Shown piece by piece: positions 46,713 through 56,164 of a DNA stretch of 64,000 nt (positions are counted from its first letter, which is position 1; every line of letters starts with the position of its first letter). Both the position numbers and the translations under genes were made by a program. The notes beneath the pieces were generated by a model that saw only the letters and a program-made list of their open reading frames with translations, did no database searches and was not told the origin of the DNA. This DNA is from Lysobacterales bacterium PRO7 (GTDB lineage Bacteria > Pseudomonadota > Gammaproteobacteria > Xanthomonadales > Rhodanobacteraceae): contig QWHH01000015.1 in NCBI GenBank assembly GCA_021404785.1, positions 1-64,000 of the forward strand. Reading direction: 5' to 3'.

Positions 46713-47797
46713 CGGAATTTTCCGCCGCCGATCACGCGTACATGGCGCGTGCGTTACGTCTGGCCGAGAAGGGGCTGTTCACCACGCAGCCCAATCCACG
46801 CGTTGGCTGTGTGATCGCGCATGGCGAAAAAAATGTCGGCGAAGGATTCCACCTGCGCGCCGGCGAACCGCATGCGGAAGTCTTGGCCTTGCGCGCGACC
46901 GGCGAACGCGCGCGCGGCGCAACGGCGTATGTGACGCTGGAGCCCTGCGCGCATTTCGGCAAGACGCCGCCCTGCACCGATGCGCTGATTGCGGCGGGAG
47001 TGGCGCGCGTCGTCGCTGCCTGCCAGGATCCAAATCCGAAAGTCGCTGGCGGAGGACTCGCCAAACTGCGTGCGGCTGGCATCGCCGTGGAAACCGGATT
47101 GATGCGCGAGGCCGCGCGCGAACTCAACCGAGGATTTTTCTCGCGTATCGAGCGTGGCCGGCCGTGGCTGCGGGTCAAGCTCGCGATGAGCCTGGATGGC
47201 CGCACCGCTTTGGCGAATGGCGAATCGAAATGGATCACCGGATCGGCCGCGCGCGCTGACGTTGCGCGCTGGCGCGCGCGCAGCAGCGCGATCCTGACCG
47301 GCAGCGGCACCGTGCTGGCGGACGATCCGCAACTCACGGTGCGTCTGCCTGATGGAAACGACTTCGTGCCAGCCCTGCGCGTCGTGCTCGACACCGGTCT
47401 CGCCATGCCCGCCAGCGCGCATGTTCTCGACGGCACCGTGCCCACGCTTGTCCTGCATGCGCCGGATGCGCGACGCGCTGCGCATTTCGACAAGGTCGAG
47501 TGCGTGGCCATTCCGGTGCACGACGGCCGCCTCGATTTGCCTGCTACTTTGACCCTGCTTGCAGAACGTGGCGTCAACGAATTGCAGGTCGAAGCCGGCG
47601 CGACCGTGTGTGGCGCTTTGTTCGTGCAAGGTCTGGTCGATGAGTTGCTGTTGTATGTCGCGCCAATCCTGCTTGGGGACACTGCGCGGTCGTTGTTGTC
47701 GTTGCCGGGACTCGATGCGATTTCAGGCGCGCGACGCCTGCGCGTGATCGACCAACGCCAGGCCGGCGACGACTGGCGCCTGTTGCTGCGACAATAG
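46709..47797 (+). CDS. ribD: bifunctional riboflavin deaminase/reductase RibD
   Basis: 362 residues from the ATG overlapping the nrdR stop. N-terminal zinc deaminase with His55-Ala-Glu57 ([10 protein letters not shown]) and Cys80/Cys89 ([13 protein letters not shown]); C-terminal reductase domain (about 155-360, [56 protein letters not shown]). Performs the second and third steps of riboflavin synthesis. Four bases before ribE. Confidence 0.95.
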   Translation: MTEFSAADHAYMARALRLAEKGLFTTQPNPRVGCVIAHGEKNVGEGFHLRAGEPHAEVLALRATGERARGATAYVTLEPCAHFGKTPPCTDALIAAGVARVVAACQDPNPKVAGGGLAKLRAAGIAVETGLMREAARELNRGFFSRIERGRPWLRVKLAMSLDGRTALANGESKWITGSAARADVARWRARSSAILTGSGTVLADDPQLTVRLPDGNDFVPALRVVLDTGLAMPASAHVLDGTVPTLVLHAPDARRAAHFDKVECVAIPVHDGRLDLPATLTLLAERGVNELQVEAGATVCGALFVQGLVDELLLYVAPILLGDTARSLLSLPGLDAISGARRLRVIDQRQAGDDWRLLLRQ

Positions 47798-47801
47798 CGG
47801 G

Positions 47802-48395
47802 ATGTTCACCGGAATCGTCCAAGCCGTCGGCCGCATCACGCGCATAGAAGCGCGCGGTGGTGATTTGCGCCTGTTCGTGGATGCGTCCGCGCTCGATGCC
47901 GAACTCGCGCCGGGCGACAGCCTGTGCGTTTCCGGTGTTTGCCTGACCGTGGCCGCGCGCGAAGCAGGCAGCATTGCGTTTGATGTATCCAGTGAAACCC
48001 TTGCGCTGACCACGCTCGGGGCATTGCGCGAGGGCGATACGGTCAACCTGGAACCCGCGTTGCGTCTGTCAGACCGTCTCGGCGGGCATCTGGTGTCCGG
48101 CCATGTCGATGGCGTCGGACGCGTAATGGCGATCGAAGCCGATGCGCGTTCGCAGCGCTGGACATTCGAGGTTCCCCCGGCGCTGTCGCGCTACCTCGCG
48201 GCGAAAGGTTCGGTCTGCGTTGATGGCGTCAGCCTGACCGTCAACGAGGTGGACGGCGACCGCTTCGGCGTAAACCTGATTCCGCACACGATCGAGGCGA
48301 CGACATTCAGCCGCAAACGTGTTGGCGATGCGGCAAATATCGAAGTCGATCTGATCGCGCGTTACCTGGAGCAGTTTTTATGCGATCGTCCTTGA
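47802..48395 (+). CDS. ribE: riboflavin synthase alpha subunit
   Basis: 197 residues with two lumazine-binding repeats: [12 protein letters not shown] and [14 protein letters not shown], with [13 protein letters not shown] / [14 protein letters not shown] and the closing [13 protein letters not shown]. Converts two 6,7-dimethyl-8-ribityllumazine molecules to riboflavin and the pyrimidine precursor. Called ribE or ribC in different naming schemes. Followed by a hairpin-rich gap and ribB. Confidence 0.95.
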   Translation: MFTGIVQAVGRITRIEARGGDLRLFVDASALDAELAPGDSLCVSGVCLTVAAREAGSIAFDVSSETLALTTLGALREGDTVNLEPALRLSDRLGGHLVSGHVDGVGRVMAIEADARSQRWTFEVPPALSRYLAAKGSVCVDGVSLTVNEVDGDRFGVNLIPHTIEATTFSRKRVGDAANIEVDLIARYLEQFLCDRP

Positions 48396-48443
48396 TCGCG
48401 AAGATCAAAAAGCGACCATCCTTGGTCGCACTTTTCCGAAAAG
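48382..48443 (+). promoter_or_regulatory. three tandem hairpins between ribE and ribB
   Basis: gcgatc-gtcctt-gatcgc (48382-48399), gcgacca-tcct-tggtcgc (48412-48429) and ctttt-ccg-aaaag (48431-48443) lie in a row across the end of ribE and the ribE-ribB gap. The first two share a tcctt loop and similar stems. Hairpin 2 runs into acttttcc, so it may act as a weak terminator or attenuator. No FMN riboswitch consensus is present. Confidence 0.5.
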
Positions 48444-48453
48444 AGTAACCACG

Positions 48454-49083
48454 ATGGGGTTCGCCACAATCTCCGAGATCGTCGCCGAAATCCGTGCCGG
48501 CCGCATGGTCGTGATCGTCGATGACGAGGATCGCGAAAACGAAGGAGACTTGATCATGGCTGCCGAAAAAGTGCGGCCTGAGGACATCAACTTCATGATC
48601 ACGCACGCACGCGGTCTGGTGTGCCTGTCGCTGACGCGCGAGCGCTGCGCGCGCCTGCGCCTTCCGCCGATGGTCAGTGCCAATACCTCGCGCCACCACA
48701 CCAACTTCACCGTGTCGATCGAGGCGGCGCAGGGCGTGACCACCGGCATCTCGGCGCACGATCGCGCGCGCACCATCCAGGCTGCCGTGGCGGCAGATGC
48801 GAAACCTTCTGACCTCGTCCAGCCCGGACACATCTTTCCGCTCGCCGTGCAACCCGGCGGCGTACTCGCGCGCGCCGGACACACCGAGGCGGCCAGCGAT
48901 CTTGCTGCGCTGGCGGGAATGGAACCGGCTGGCGTGCTGGTGGAAATCCTCGCCGAGGACGGACAAATGGCGCGTCGACCGCAACTTGAGAGATTCGCCG
49001 CCACACATGGCCTGAAGATCGGCAGCATCGCTGATCTGATTCGCCATCGCCGGGAAAATGCAACCTGCTGCGAGGCGGATTGA
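48454..49083 (+). CDS. ribB: 3,4-dihydroxy-2-butanone 4-phosphate synthase
   Basis: 209 residues. Active-site features: [20 protein letters not shown] (23-39 region), [29 protein letters not shown] with the conserved Thr/His pair, [10 protein letters not shown] and [14 protein letters not shown]. Makes the four-carbon precursor from ribulose 5-phosphate. The protein stops just after IADLIRHR, so it is monofunctional; a fused GTP cyclohydrolase II domain, common at this position in relatives, is not present. The stop is followed within 2 bp by a glycosyltransferase gene rather than ribH. Confidence 0.94.
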   Translation: MGFATISEIVAEIRAGRMVVIVDDEDRENEGDLIMAAEKVRPEDINFMITHARGLVCLSLTRERCARLRLPPMVSANTSRHHTNFTVSIEAAQGVTTGISAHDRARTIQAAVAADAKPSDLVQPGHIFPLAVQPGGVLARAGHTEAASDLAALAGMEPAGVLVEILAEDGQMARRPQLERFAATHGLKIGSIADLIRHRRENATCCEAD

Positions 49084-49085
49084 CG

Positions 49086-50300
49086 ATGGCGATTGCTCCG
49101 CGCGGTGTCCGCTACTACGGCTCTGGCGGCCTGAGCGGATACGGTCAGGCCGCGGTCGCTTATGTCCGCGCGCTGGTCAATGCGGGAATTGCGGTGCAGT
49201 GGATTCCGCTCGACTGGACGACGCAACGCATGGTGGCCGGTGCGTGGATTTTTCCGGATGGCCATCGCCAGCCGTTGCTGGAAAAATGCGCAACGCAAGG
49301 CCATCTGGCGGATGTACCCGCATTGGTCGAGCAAACGCGCGCGCCGGTCGCGCACGATGTCGTCATCGTGCACGCGCCACCGGAATCATGGCAGCCGTTG
49401 TTCGAGCGCGGCAAACGCAATATCGGCATGACCGTGTGGGAAACCGATCGCACGCCTGCGCACTGGATGCCGTTGATGCGCGCAGCCGAGCGTGTGATCG
49501 TGCCCTGCGCGTTCAATCGCGAAACCTTCGTACGCGATGGCCTGGACAGGCCCGTTCGCGTGGTGCCGCATATCCGCCGCCATTGCTGGCGCGAATTTTC
49601 GCCGCGCGACATTGCTGCTGCGCGCGCGCAACTTCGCATCCCGCCCGGCAACCGCGTGTTCTACACGAGTAACGCATGGAATCCGCGCAAGAACATGCCT
49701 GCGTTGATCCATGCGTTCGCACAGGCGTTCGAAGCCAGCGATCCGGTGACCTTGCTGATCAAGACATCTGCGACGGGCCACGGCGAAGCACCGTATTTCC
49801 CGAGTCTGTCCACGCGCGAGCTGGCACAGCAGGTGATACGGCACGCGATTGCCGAAACCGGCCGCTCGGTTGCGCAAATCGTGCTGATCGATATGGAACT
49901 CGATGGCGACGACATGGATCTGGTGCATGCGCTCGGCGATGTTTACGTGTCGCTCAGTCATGGCGAAGGCTGGGGTCTGGGCGCGTTCGAGGCCGCGACG
50001 CTGGCCAAGCCGGTCGTGATGACAGGCTGGGGCGGGCAATGCGAATTCCTCGGCGCCGATTGGCCCGGGGCCGTGCCGCATGCGCTCGAATCGGTGCCGT
50101 TGTGGCCGCCGCAGCGGCCCTCGTATTTCCCGAACCAGCGCTGGGCTCGGCCTGACCTCGGTGCAGCAGCGACATTGCTGCGCGACGCCATGCGCGACGG
50201 CGAGCCGATGCAGTCGGCGATGCGCACGATTCGCGAACGCATCGTGCGCGACTACGCCGAACCGGTGATGGCGAATGCGCTGATCGAGGCAATCGCATGA
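49086..50300 (+). CDS. glycosyltransferase (family 4-like)
   Basis: 404 residues from ATG 49086 (a TTG at 49080 is possible). GT-B fold: N-terminal YYGSGGLSGYGQAAVAYVRAL acceptor-side loop, middle RVFYTSNAWNPRKNMPALIHAF, and donor-side SHGEGWGLGAFEAATLAKPVV (EX7E-type). Proteins of this type are often found in clusters that build surface glycans or glycosylate proteins. Two bases after ribB and ATGA-linked to the next gene. Confidence 0.85.
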   Translation: MAIAPRGVRYYGSGGLSGYGQAAVAYVRALVNAGIAVQWIPLDWTTQRMVAGAWIFPDGHRQPLLEKCATQGHLADVPALVEQTRAPVAHDVVIVHAPPESWQPLFERGKRNIGMTVWETDRTPAHWMPLMRAAERVIVPCAFNRETFVRDGLDRPVRVVPHIRRHCWREFSPRDIAAARAQLRIPPGNRVFYTSNAWNPRKNMPALIHAFAQAFEASDPVTLLIKTSATGHGEAPYFPSLSTRELAQQVIRHAIAETGRSVAQIVLIDMELDGDDMDLVHALGDVYVSLSHGEGWGLGAFEAATLAKPVVMTGWGGQCEFLGADWPGAVPHALESVPLWPPQRPSYFPNQRWARPDLGAAATLLRDAMRDGEPMQSAMRTIRERIVRDYAEPVMANALIEAIA

Positions 50301-51133
50301 ATCCGCGCCGCGATTTTCATTTTGTCTTCGGCCTGCGCGAGCAGAGCGAACCGTTCCATATCCTGCACTACTTGTGCCTGGCATCGTGTCGCGCCGTGAA
50401 TCGTCCGGATGCGATCCATTTCCACTATCGCCACGAGCCGTTCGGGCCGTGGTGGGACGCGATCAAGCCGCACCTGCGCCTGGTACGTGTGCCGGATTCG
50501 GTTTCCGGGTTCGAACCCGGACGCTATGCGCAAAGCGCGGAAGGGCGACTGATCGAGCTGCTGGGATTGAGCTATGCGCACGAGGCAGATTTCCTGCGCC
50601 TGGATATCCTGAACGAGTGCGGCGGCGTTTACGCGGACATGGATACGCTGTTCGTGCGGGCGTATCCGGATGCATGGTTCGCCGAGGATTTCGCCATCGG
50701 CGATGAAAACGCGCCGGGTGCGGCGGGACAGGTGATGCGACCGACCCTGTGCAACGCGGTGATGTTCGCGCGCCCGCGATCGGGTTTCGTGCAGGCGTGG
50801 CGCGAGCGCATGACCGCGGCATTCGACGGCAGTTGGAGCGGGCATTCCTGCCACGAGGCCGCGCGCCTGTGGCGGGTGATGCCCGATGCCCTGCGTGTGC
50901 TGCCGCGTGAATATTTCTACCGCTACGGTAGTTCGATTGCGGGCTTGCGCACCTTGCTGGAAGAATCCGATCGCGAACGCGCGGATGTGTACAGCGTGCA
51001 TCTGTGGGCGCATCTGTGGTGGAGTCAGACGCGCACGGATTTTTCGGCCGTGCATGCCGGGCAGATCGACGAAGACTGGATTCGCACGCGCGATTGCACG
51101 CTGGCAAACCTGGCGCGACGTTTCCTCGATTAG
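50297..51133 (+). CDS. DXD-type sugar transferase (GT32-like)
   Basis: 278 residues, ATGA overlap with the previous gene. Core motif DILNECGGVYADMDTLFV, the DXD sugar-nucleotide-binding region of the Gly_transf_sug family, preceded by EADFLRLD and followed by NAVMFARPRSGFVQAW and SVHLWAHLWW. Related to capsule and mannosyl/galactosyl transferases. Acceptor unknown. Its last 4 bases overlap a gene on the other strand. Confidence 0.82.
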   Translation: MNPRRDFHFVFGLREQSEPFHILHYLCLASCRAVNRPDAIHFHYRHEPFGPWWDAIKPHLRLVRVPDSVSGFEPGRYAQSAEGRLIELLGLSYAHEADFLRLDILNECGGVYADMDTLFVRAYPDAWFAEDFAIGDENAPGAAGQVMRPTLCNAVMFARPRSGFVQAWRERMTAAFDGSWSGHSCHEAARLWRVMPDALRVLPREYFYRYGSSIAGLRTLLEESDRERADVYSVHLWAHLWWSQTRTDFSAVHAGQIDEDWIRTRDCTLANLARRFLD

Positions 51134-51894
51134 CCCGCAAATTCCAGCGCGCCGTTTTCATGCGGCATGCGCAGCGGGCCAAGCGGTGGCGCGTATTCGG
51201 CCAGTCGTTGTCGCAGGTTGGCCTCACGCTGCAGCAAGGCGGCATGACCCAGCCGCTTGGCGCGCGCGATCGCCGCATGATGCGCGCCGTCGAACGTGTT
51301 GGCCCCGTGGCAAACGTAGATCGAGCACCAGCCGGCATCGCGCAGGCGTGCAATGGGTTCGCCGTTGCGCAGGATCTTCAGCAGCACATCGGTGTCCTCG
51401 CCGCGCGCCAGGTCCGCATAGCGCGGCAGGCGGTCGCGCCGGCCCATCAGGGATCCCTGCACCACGTTCAGCGGATACGCCTCGCGGTTCCAGTCGTCCC
51501 AGTACAACTCCCCGCGCGCGGGAAACCAGTGCAACTGGTCGCACAGGCATGCAAACGATGCATTCGCTTCGCTCAGCGCGCGCCACTGCAGCGCGAGGCG
51601 CTGCGGGTGGTAGCGGTCGTCGTCGTCCCACTGGCAGAAGAACTCACCCGCCGCCGCATCGACAGCCGCGTTGCGCAGCGTGCCAAGGCGGGATCCCGGC
51701 GGATGCCGGATGATCCGGACTGTGGCTGCTTGAATGGCCGCGGCGAGCGCCGACAATTCATCGTGAAACGCGCCAACGCCGTCATGCACGACCACGAGTT
51801 CGCGATCGGCATGCGTCTGCGCGGCGAAATCGCCGATCGCCATCCGCGCCAGCGCCAGCCGCGAGGCTTGGGTTATCATCAGGCAACTGATCAT
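51130..51894 (-). CDS. glycosyltransferase family 2 protein (opposite strand)
   Basis: 254 residues from ATG 51894 (MISCLMITQASRLAL). GT2 A-domain: ELVVVHDGVGAF, RLGTLRNAAVDAAAGEFFCQWDDDDRYHP with the Asp-rich nucleotide-sugar site, and GEDTDVLLKIL. The only minus-strand gene inside this glycosyltransferase block; it is convergent with the GT32-like gene and divergent from the next one, so the block is at least two transcripts. Confidence 0.83.
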   Translation of the reverse strand: MISCLMITQASRLALARMAIGDFAAQTHADRELVVVHDGVGAFHDELSALAAAIQAATVRIIRHPPGSRLGTLRNAAVDAAAGEFFCQWDDDDRYHPQRLALQWRALSEANASFACLCDQLHWFPARGELYWDDWNREAYPLNVVQGSLMGRRDRLPRYADLARGEDTDVLLKILRNGEPIARLRDAGWCSIYVCHGANTFDGAHHAAIARAKRLGHAALLQREANLRQRLAEYAPPLGPLRMPHENGALEFAG

Positions 51895-51916
51895 CGCGCG
51901 GGATTGTAAGCGACGG

Positions 51917-52714
51917 ATGCACAAGATCGGCTACATCCTGACCTGGCGCGATGACGCCAGCGGCCAACGGCGCGCCAACCTGATGGCGGTGCTGGCGTGG
52001 CTGGCGGGGCACCCGCAAATCGAGCCCATCCTCGTCGAGCAGGATGCCGTGCCGCGCCTGGATGGCGCCTTGCCGCATCCGCACTGCATGCATGTATTCG
52101 CCTATAACCCCGGGCCCTTCAACAAGAGTTGGGGATTGAACGTCGGCTTTCGCCGCAGTGCGCACGCATGGCTGGCATTTGCGGATGCCGACATCGTGCT
52201 GGGCGATGCGCTGGCCGATGTGCAGCAGCATCTGGACAGGGGCAACCAGGCGATCAAGCCGTACCGCCGCCTGGTCGACCTCGATGAAGCGGAAAGCGCA
52301 CGCGTGCGCGCCGGCGAATTCGATTTCGTTCCGGATCGAAGGGGTTCTTCTGCGCCGAATCGCGAGGGAGTGGGAGAGCACATTGTCTTCGCCGGTGGCG
52401 TATTCCTGATCGAGCGCGGCGCATTCAAGCGCATGGGCGGATGGGACGAACGCTTCCGTGGCTGGGGCGGCGAGGACGATGCCATGAGCTACCGGCTCGA
52501 GCGCGCACGCGTTGCCGGAATCGAACTCGACAGCCGGCCCGCCGTGCACCTGGCGCATCCGCGCGCGCAGGAAACGACGTTTGCGCAACCGCACTACACG
52601 GCCAATCGCGCCCTGCTGGAAGGCTACCGGCACATGGAAGATGCGCAACTGGAGCGGTTCTCGGAAATCCAGATGCAGATCATCGGCAACCACGACAAGT
52701 ACCGCCCCGAATGA
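51917..52714 (+). CDS. glycosyltransferase with galactosyltransferase-type C-terminal motif
   Basis: 265 residues. Begins IGYILTWRDDASGQRRANL; KSWGLNVGFRRSAHAWLAFADADIVL carries a DXD-type site; VFLIERGAFKRMGGWDERF and RGWGGEDDAMSYRLERA match the C-terminal galactosyltransferase/chondroitin-polymerase-like GT2 segment. First gene after the strand switch, with a 22-bp gap to the divergent gene; ATGA overlap with the next. Confidence 0.83.
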   Translation: MHKIGYILTWRDDASGQRRANLMAVLAWLAGHPQIEPILVEQDAVPRLDGALPHPHCMHVFAYNPGPFNKSWGLNVGFRRSAHAWLAFADADIVLGDALADVQQHLDRGNQAIKPYRRLVDLDEAESARVRAGEFDFVPDRRGSSAPNREGVGEHIVFAGGVFLIERGAFKRMGGWDERFRGWGGEDDAMSYRLERARVAGIELDSRPAVHLAHPRAQETTFAQPHYTANRALLEGYRHMEDAQLERFSEIQMQIIGNHDKYRPE

Positions 52715-53364
52715 ACGCTCCCGCGCCACGCCTGTTGATCGGGACACCGGCCTACGGCGGCATGCTGCACAGCGATTGCGTCAGCGCGTTGCTGCAATAC
52801 CAGCGCGCCGGCATCGATTTCGCGCTGATGTGCATCAGCAACGAGAGCCTGATCACGCGTGCGCGCAACACCATCATTTCCGAGTTCCATGCGCGCACGG
52901 ACTTTTCCCACCTGCTGTTCCTGGATGCCGACGTATTGCTGCCGCCGCTCGGCTTGCGCCGGATGCTGGCGAGCTGCCGCGACGTCATCGGCGCGGCAGT
53001 CGCGCTCAAGGGACGCAATGACGCCGGCGGGCGCATCTTCAACATCGGCGCGCTGCACGGCGAGGACGGGCCGCATTACATCGTCGAGCGCATCGGCACG
53101 GCGGCGCTGCTGCTTACGCGCGCCGCGGTCAATGCGCTGGTCGAGGACGCGCATCGCGACGGTCGTGTGTATTCGCGCGGCTATCACCTGCGTGGTGTCG
53201 ATTTGCAGGCGCCCGTGCAGTGCGACATTTTCCGCACTGGCGTGGTCGGCGACGAATACCTGTCGGAAGATTTCTGGGTCTGCCGCGAGCTGCGGCGATT
53301 GGGCTTTCCCGTGTACCTGGATCCGACCATCGTCACGCGCCATTCCGGAATGATGGAGGCGTGA
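52711..53364 (+). CDS. glycosyltransferase-like protein (GT2-related)
   Basis: 217 residues from ATG 52711. LLIGTPAYGGMLHSDCVSAL, SLITRARNTIISEFH and LLFLDADVLLPP give a GT-A-like N-terminal half with a DXD site; the C-terminal part (RTGVVGDEYLSEDFWVCREL, VYLDPTIVTRH) resembles proteins that handle modified sugar or hydroxylysine substrates. No exact family named. Overlaps both neighbours. Confidence 0.78.
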   Translation: MNAPAPRLLIGTPAYGGMLHSDCVSALLQYQRAGIDFALMCISNESLITRARNTIISEFHARTDFSHLLFLDADVLLPPLGLRRMLASCRDVIGAAVALKGRNDAGGRIFNIGALHGEDGPHYIVERIGTAALLLTRAAVNALVEDAHRDGRVYSRGYHLRGVDLQAPVQCDIFRTGVVGDEYLSEDFWVCRELRRLGFPVYLDPTIVTRHSGMMEA

Positions 53365-53366
53365 GC

Positions 53367-54236
53367 GTGGCACCGGTTGCGCGGCGACTGGAGTTGCTGC
53401 AAGTGCGTGCGCCGAACGTGCCGCCGTTCGTGCTGGCGCTGGAAACTCAGGCCGATTCCATCATTGCGCCAAGCATTCGCACACATGGTTTGTGGGAAGC
53501 GGCGGAAACCGCGCTGTGCCAGCGCCTGCTGCGTCCGGGCATGCGCGTGGTCGATGCCGGTGCGCATGTCGGTTACTACAGCGTCCTGTTTTCGCACCTG
53601 GTCGGTGCGACCGGCAGCGTCATCGCGTTCGAGCCGGAGCCGGCCAACTTCCGCATGCTGCTGGCCAATCTGCTGCTCAACGATTGCGGCAATGTGCAAG
53701 CGCGCCCACTCGCCCTGGCGCAAGCGCGCGGCAACGAATTCCTGCATCTGAGCGCCGACAATGCCGGCGATCATCGCCTTGCGCCGACGCCGGGACGCGC
53801 GCGCGTCGCGGTCGAATCCATCGATCTGGACACGGCACTGGATGGCGCTCCGCTTGATTTCGTCAAGATCGACACGCAAGGCGCCGAATCACGCATTCTG
53901 GCTGGCATGGCTGCTACGTTGTCCGCCAATCGCCATCGCCTGGGCTGCATGATGGAATTCGCGCCCGGATTGCTGGGACTCGCCGGCGTGTCCCTCGACC
54001 GCTATGCCGCGCAACTGGCAGCGCTGGACGCGCGCGTGTTTGCGATCGCGCTGCACAATGGCGTTCTTGAACTGCGCCAGATGCATCCATTGCGCGATGG
54101 GTTGGACGCGTTGTGCGCCGAACTCGGGCAAACCCGCCCCGGCCAGATGGACGCTTCCTGCGACGTCTTTGCGGTTTTCGGCGATGCAGCGGAAAACACG
54201 TGGCTGGCGCGGTTCCGGGAAGGCCGGCTCGGGTAA
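53367..54236 (+). CDS. FkbM-family SAM-dependent methyltransferase
   Basis: 289 residues. GTG 53367 is preferred over GTG 53361 because ggagg ends 7 nt before it. Motif [21 protein letters not shown], acidic residue in [25 protein letters not shown] and [17 protein letters not shown] are the FkbM signatures. Family members O-methylate sugars or natural products. Closes the glycosyltransferase block 37 bp before ribH, so glycan methylation is the likely context. Confidence 0.86.
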   Translation: MAPVARRLELLQVRAPNVPPFVLALETQADSIIAPSIRTHGLWEAAETALCQRLLRPGMRVVDAGAHVGYYSVLFSHLVGATGSVIAFEPEPANFRMLLANLLLNDCGNVQARPLALAQARGNEFLHLSADNAGDHRLAPTPGRARVAVESIDLDTALDGAPLDFVKIDTQGAESRILAGMAATLSANRHRLGCMMEFAPGLLGLAGVSLDRYAAQLAALDARVFAIALHNGVLELRQMHPLRDGLDALCAELGQTRPGQMDASCDVFAVFGDAAENTWLARFREGRLG

Positions 54237-54273
54237 ACTACGCGCGCGGCGCCGCCGTGAAGAGGAAACATCC

Positions 54274-54741
54274 GTGCCGGAATTCGCCGGCGAATTGCGC
54301 GTCGATCCCCACGCACGTTTCGCCATTATCGCCAGTCGCTGGAACCCGCGCATCGTCGATGCGCTGGTCGATGGCGCGCGCCGCGCGTTTGCCGAACACG
54401 GCGTCGCCGACACGGCAATCGACCTGGTCCGGGTACCCGGTGCCTGGGAAATTCCGCAGGCGGCGGCACGGCTCGCGCGCGCCCGCAAGCCGGCCGCGAT
54501 CGTCGCGCTCGGCTGCGTGGTGCGCGGCGACACGCGTCATTACGAGCATGTCGCGGACGAGTGCGCACGCGGGTTGATGCGCGTGGCGCTGGAGTGCGGC
54601 GTGCCCGTGCTGAACGGCGTGCTTGCGGTCGAACGCCACGAGGATGCGCAGGCGCGCGCCGGCGGCGCGCGCGGCAACAAGGGTGAAGACGTCGCGCTTG
54701 CCGCGCTGGAAATGGCCTATTTGATGGCCAAGCTCGGGTAA
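54274..54741 (+). CDS. ribH: 6,7-dimethyl-8-ribityllumazine synthase
   Basis: 155 residues from GTG 54274 (gagga upstream). Conserved [37 protein letters not shown] (catalytic His region, 89-92) and [11 protein letters not shown]. Condenses the RibB product with the RibD product. Separated from ribB by five kilobases of glycosyltransferase genes; nusB follows 9 bp downstream. Confidence 0.95.
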   Translation: MPEFAGELRVDPHARFAIIASRWNPRIVDALVDGARRAFAEHGVADTAIDLVRVPGAWEIPQAAARLARARKPAAIVALGCVVRGDTRHYEHVADECARGLMRVALECGVPVLNGVLAVERHEDAQARAGGARGNKGEDVALAALEMAYLMAKLG

Positions 54742-54750
54742 ACTTCCCGC

Positions 54751-55212
54751 ATGAATCTGCAACCACGCACCGATGGCATCGATCTCGCGGCGCGCTCGCG
54801 CGCGCGGCGCCGCGCCGCGCAGGCGGTGTACGCCTGGCAGATCGGCGGCAATCCGATGGCGGCGGTCATCGAGGAGTTCCGCCACGAGCAGGACATGGAA
54901 ATCGCCGACATCGCCTATTTCGAGGATCTGCTGCGCGGCGTGGACACGCATTGCGCCGAACTCGACGCGGATCTGGCGCCATGGCTTGATCGCGACATCG
55001 CCCAGGTCGATCCGCTCGAGCGCGCGATCCTGCGCATTGCCGCGTACGAACTGCGGCATCGGCCGGATGTGCCGTACCGCGTGATCCTCAATGAGGCCGT
55101 GGAAGTTGCCAAACGCTTCGGCGCCGAGCATGGCCACACCTATGTCAACGGCGTGCTCGACAAGGCCGCGCGCCAATGGCGGGCGACGGAGGCCGGATCC
55201 GCGCGCGCCTGA
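54751..55212 (+). CDS. nusB: transcription antitermination factor NusB
   Basis: 153 residues. Helical NusB fold: RRRAAQAVYAWQIGGNPMAAV, FEDLLRGVDTHCAELD, IAQVDPLERAILRIAAYEL and ILNEAVEVAKRFGAEHGHTYVNGVLD. Works with NusE/S10 at boxA in rRNA antitermination. The usual ribH-nusB-thiL order is kept. Confidence 0.95.
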   Translation: MNLQPRTDGIDLAARSRARRRAAQAVYAWQIGGNPMAAVIEEFRHEQDMEIADIAYFEDLLRGVDTHCAELDADLAPWLDRDIAQVDPLERAILRIAAYELRHRPDVPYRVILNEAVEVAKRFGAEHGHTYVNGVLDKAARQWRATEAGSARA

Positions 55213-55213
55213 C

Positions 55214-56164
55214 GTGGCCGAGTTCGCTCTCATCGAATCGATTCGCGCGCGCTGCACCGTGGCGCGTGACGATGTGCAGCTCGGCATCGGCGACGACGCG
55301 GCCCTGCTCGCGGTTCCCTCTGGAAATCTGCTGGCGGTCAGCACTGACACTCTCGTCGCTGGCGTGCATTTTCCACGCGAAGCGACGGCGCACGACATCG
55401 GCTGGAAGGCGCTCGCGGTGAATCTTTCTGATCTCGCTGCGATGGGCGCTGAACCGGCCTGGGCTTCGCTCGCACTGACCTTGCCGATTGCCGATGCGCG
55501 CTGGGTAGATGAATTCACCGACGGCTTTGCAGAACTTGCGCGCAGACATCGCATCGCCCTCGTCGGCGGCGATACCACGCAAGGGCCCTTGTCGATCACG
55601 GTGACGATTCACGGTTTCGTACCGCCGGATGCGGCGCTCACGCGCGCTGGCGCGCGCGCGGGCGATGGCGTGTACGTGACCGGCACGCTCGGCGATGCGG
55701 CGGCAGGATTGCGCCAGACGCTATCGAAATCGACAAACGATGCGCAGTTGCTCGAACGCCTGCATCGACCGACGCCACGCATCGCGCAAGGCTTGATCCT
55801 GCGCGGTCGCGCATCATCGTGTATCGATGTTTCCGACGGCCTCGTTGCCGATCTTGGGCACATCTGCGAGGCGAGCGGCTCCGGTGCGGAAATCGACGCC
55901 GATGCCTTGCCTGCATCGTCCGCATTGATCGCGGCGTTTGCCGCCGAGAATCGCCGCGCGTTCCAGCTCGCCGGTGGCGATGATTACGAATTGTGCTTCA
56001 CCGCGCCCGATGCGATTGCATCCGGATTGCTGGGCGATCTGGCGGATAGCGGTTGCCCGGTGATGCGCATCGGCCGCATCGTTGCCCGCGCGGGCGTGCG
56101 GGTTCGCGATGCCAATGGCAATTCGCTGGCATTGCCGCACGCGGGCTGGGAGCATTTCGCATGA
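55214..56164 (+). CDS. thiL: thiamine-monophosphate kinase
   Basis: 316 residues from GTG 55214, one base after the nusB stop. Family motifs IGDDAALLAVPSG, STDTLVAGVHFP, NLSDLAAMGAEPAW, LVGGDTTQGPLSI and the C-terminal QLAGGDDYELCF. Phosphorylates thiamine monophosphate to thiamine diphosphate. Magnesium-binding Asp residues are present. ATGA overlap with pgpA. Confidence 0.94.
   Translation: MAEFALIESIRARCTVARDDVQLGIGDDAALLAVPSGNLLAVSTDTLVAGVHFPREATAHDIGWKALAVNLSDLAAMGAEPAWASLALTLPIADARWVDEFTDGFAELARRHRIALVGGDTTQGPLSITVTIHGFVPPDAALTRAGARAGDGVYVTGTLGDAAAGLRQTLSKSTNDAQLLERLHRPTPRIAQGLILRGRASSCIDVSDGLVADLGHICEASGSGAEIDADALPASSALIAAFAAENRRAFQLAGGDDYELCFTAPDAIASGLLGDLADSGCPVMRIGRIVARAGVRVRDANGNSLALPHAGWEHFA

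Noticed and set aside
48396-48453. FMN riboswitch before ribB
   Set aside because: The conserved GGGCGGGGYGAAAUUCCCCACC-type core is absent; only local hairpins are present.
48454-49083. ribB as a truncated pseudogene of bifunctional ribBA
   Set aside because: All DHBP-synthase active-site motifs are intact and the end point matches monofunctional RibB proteins.
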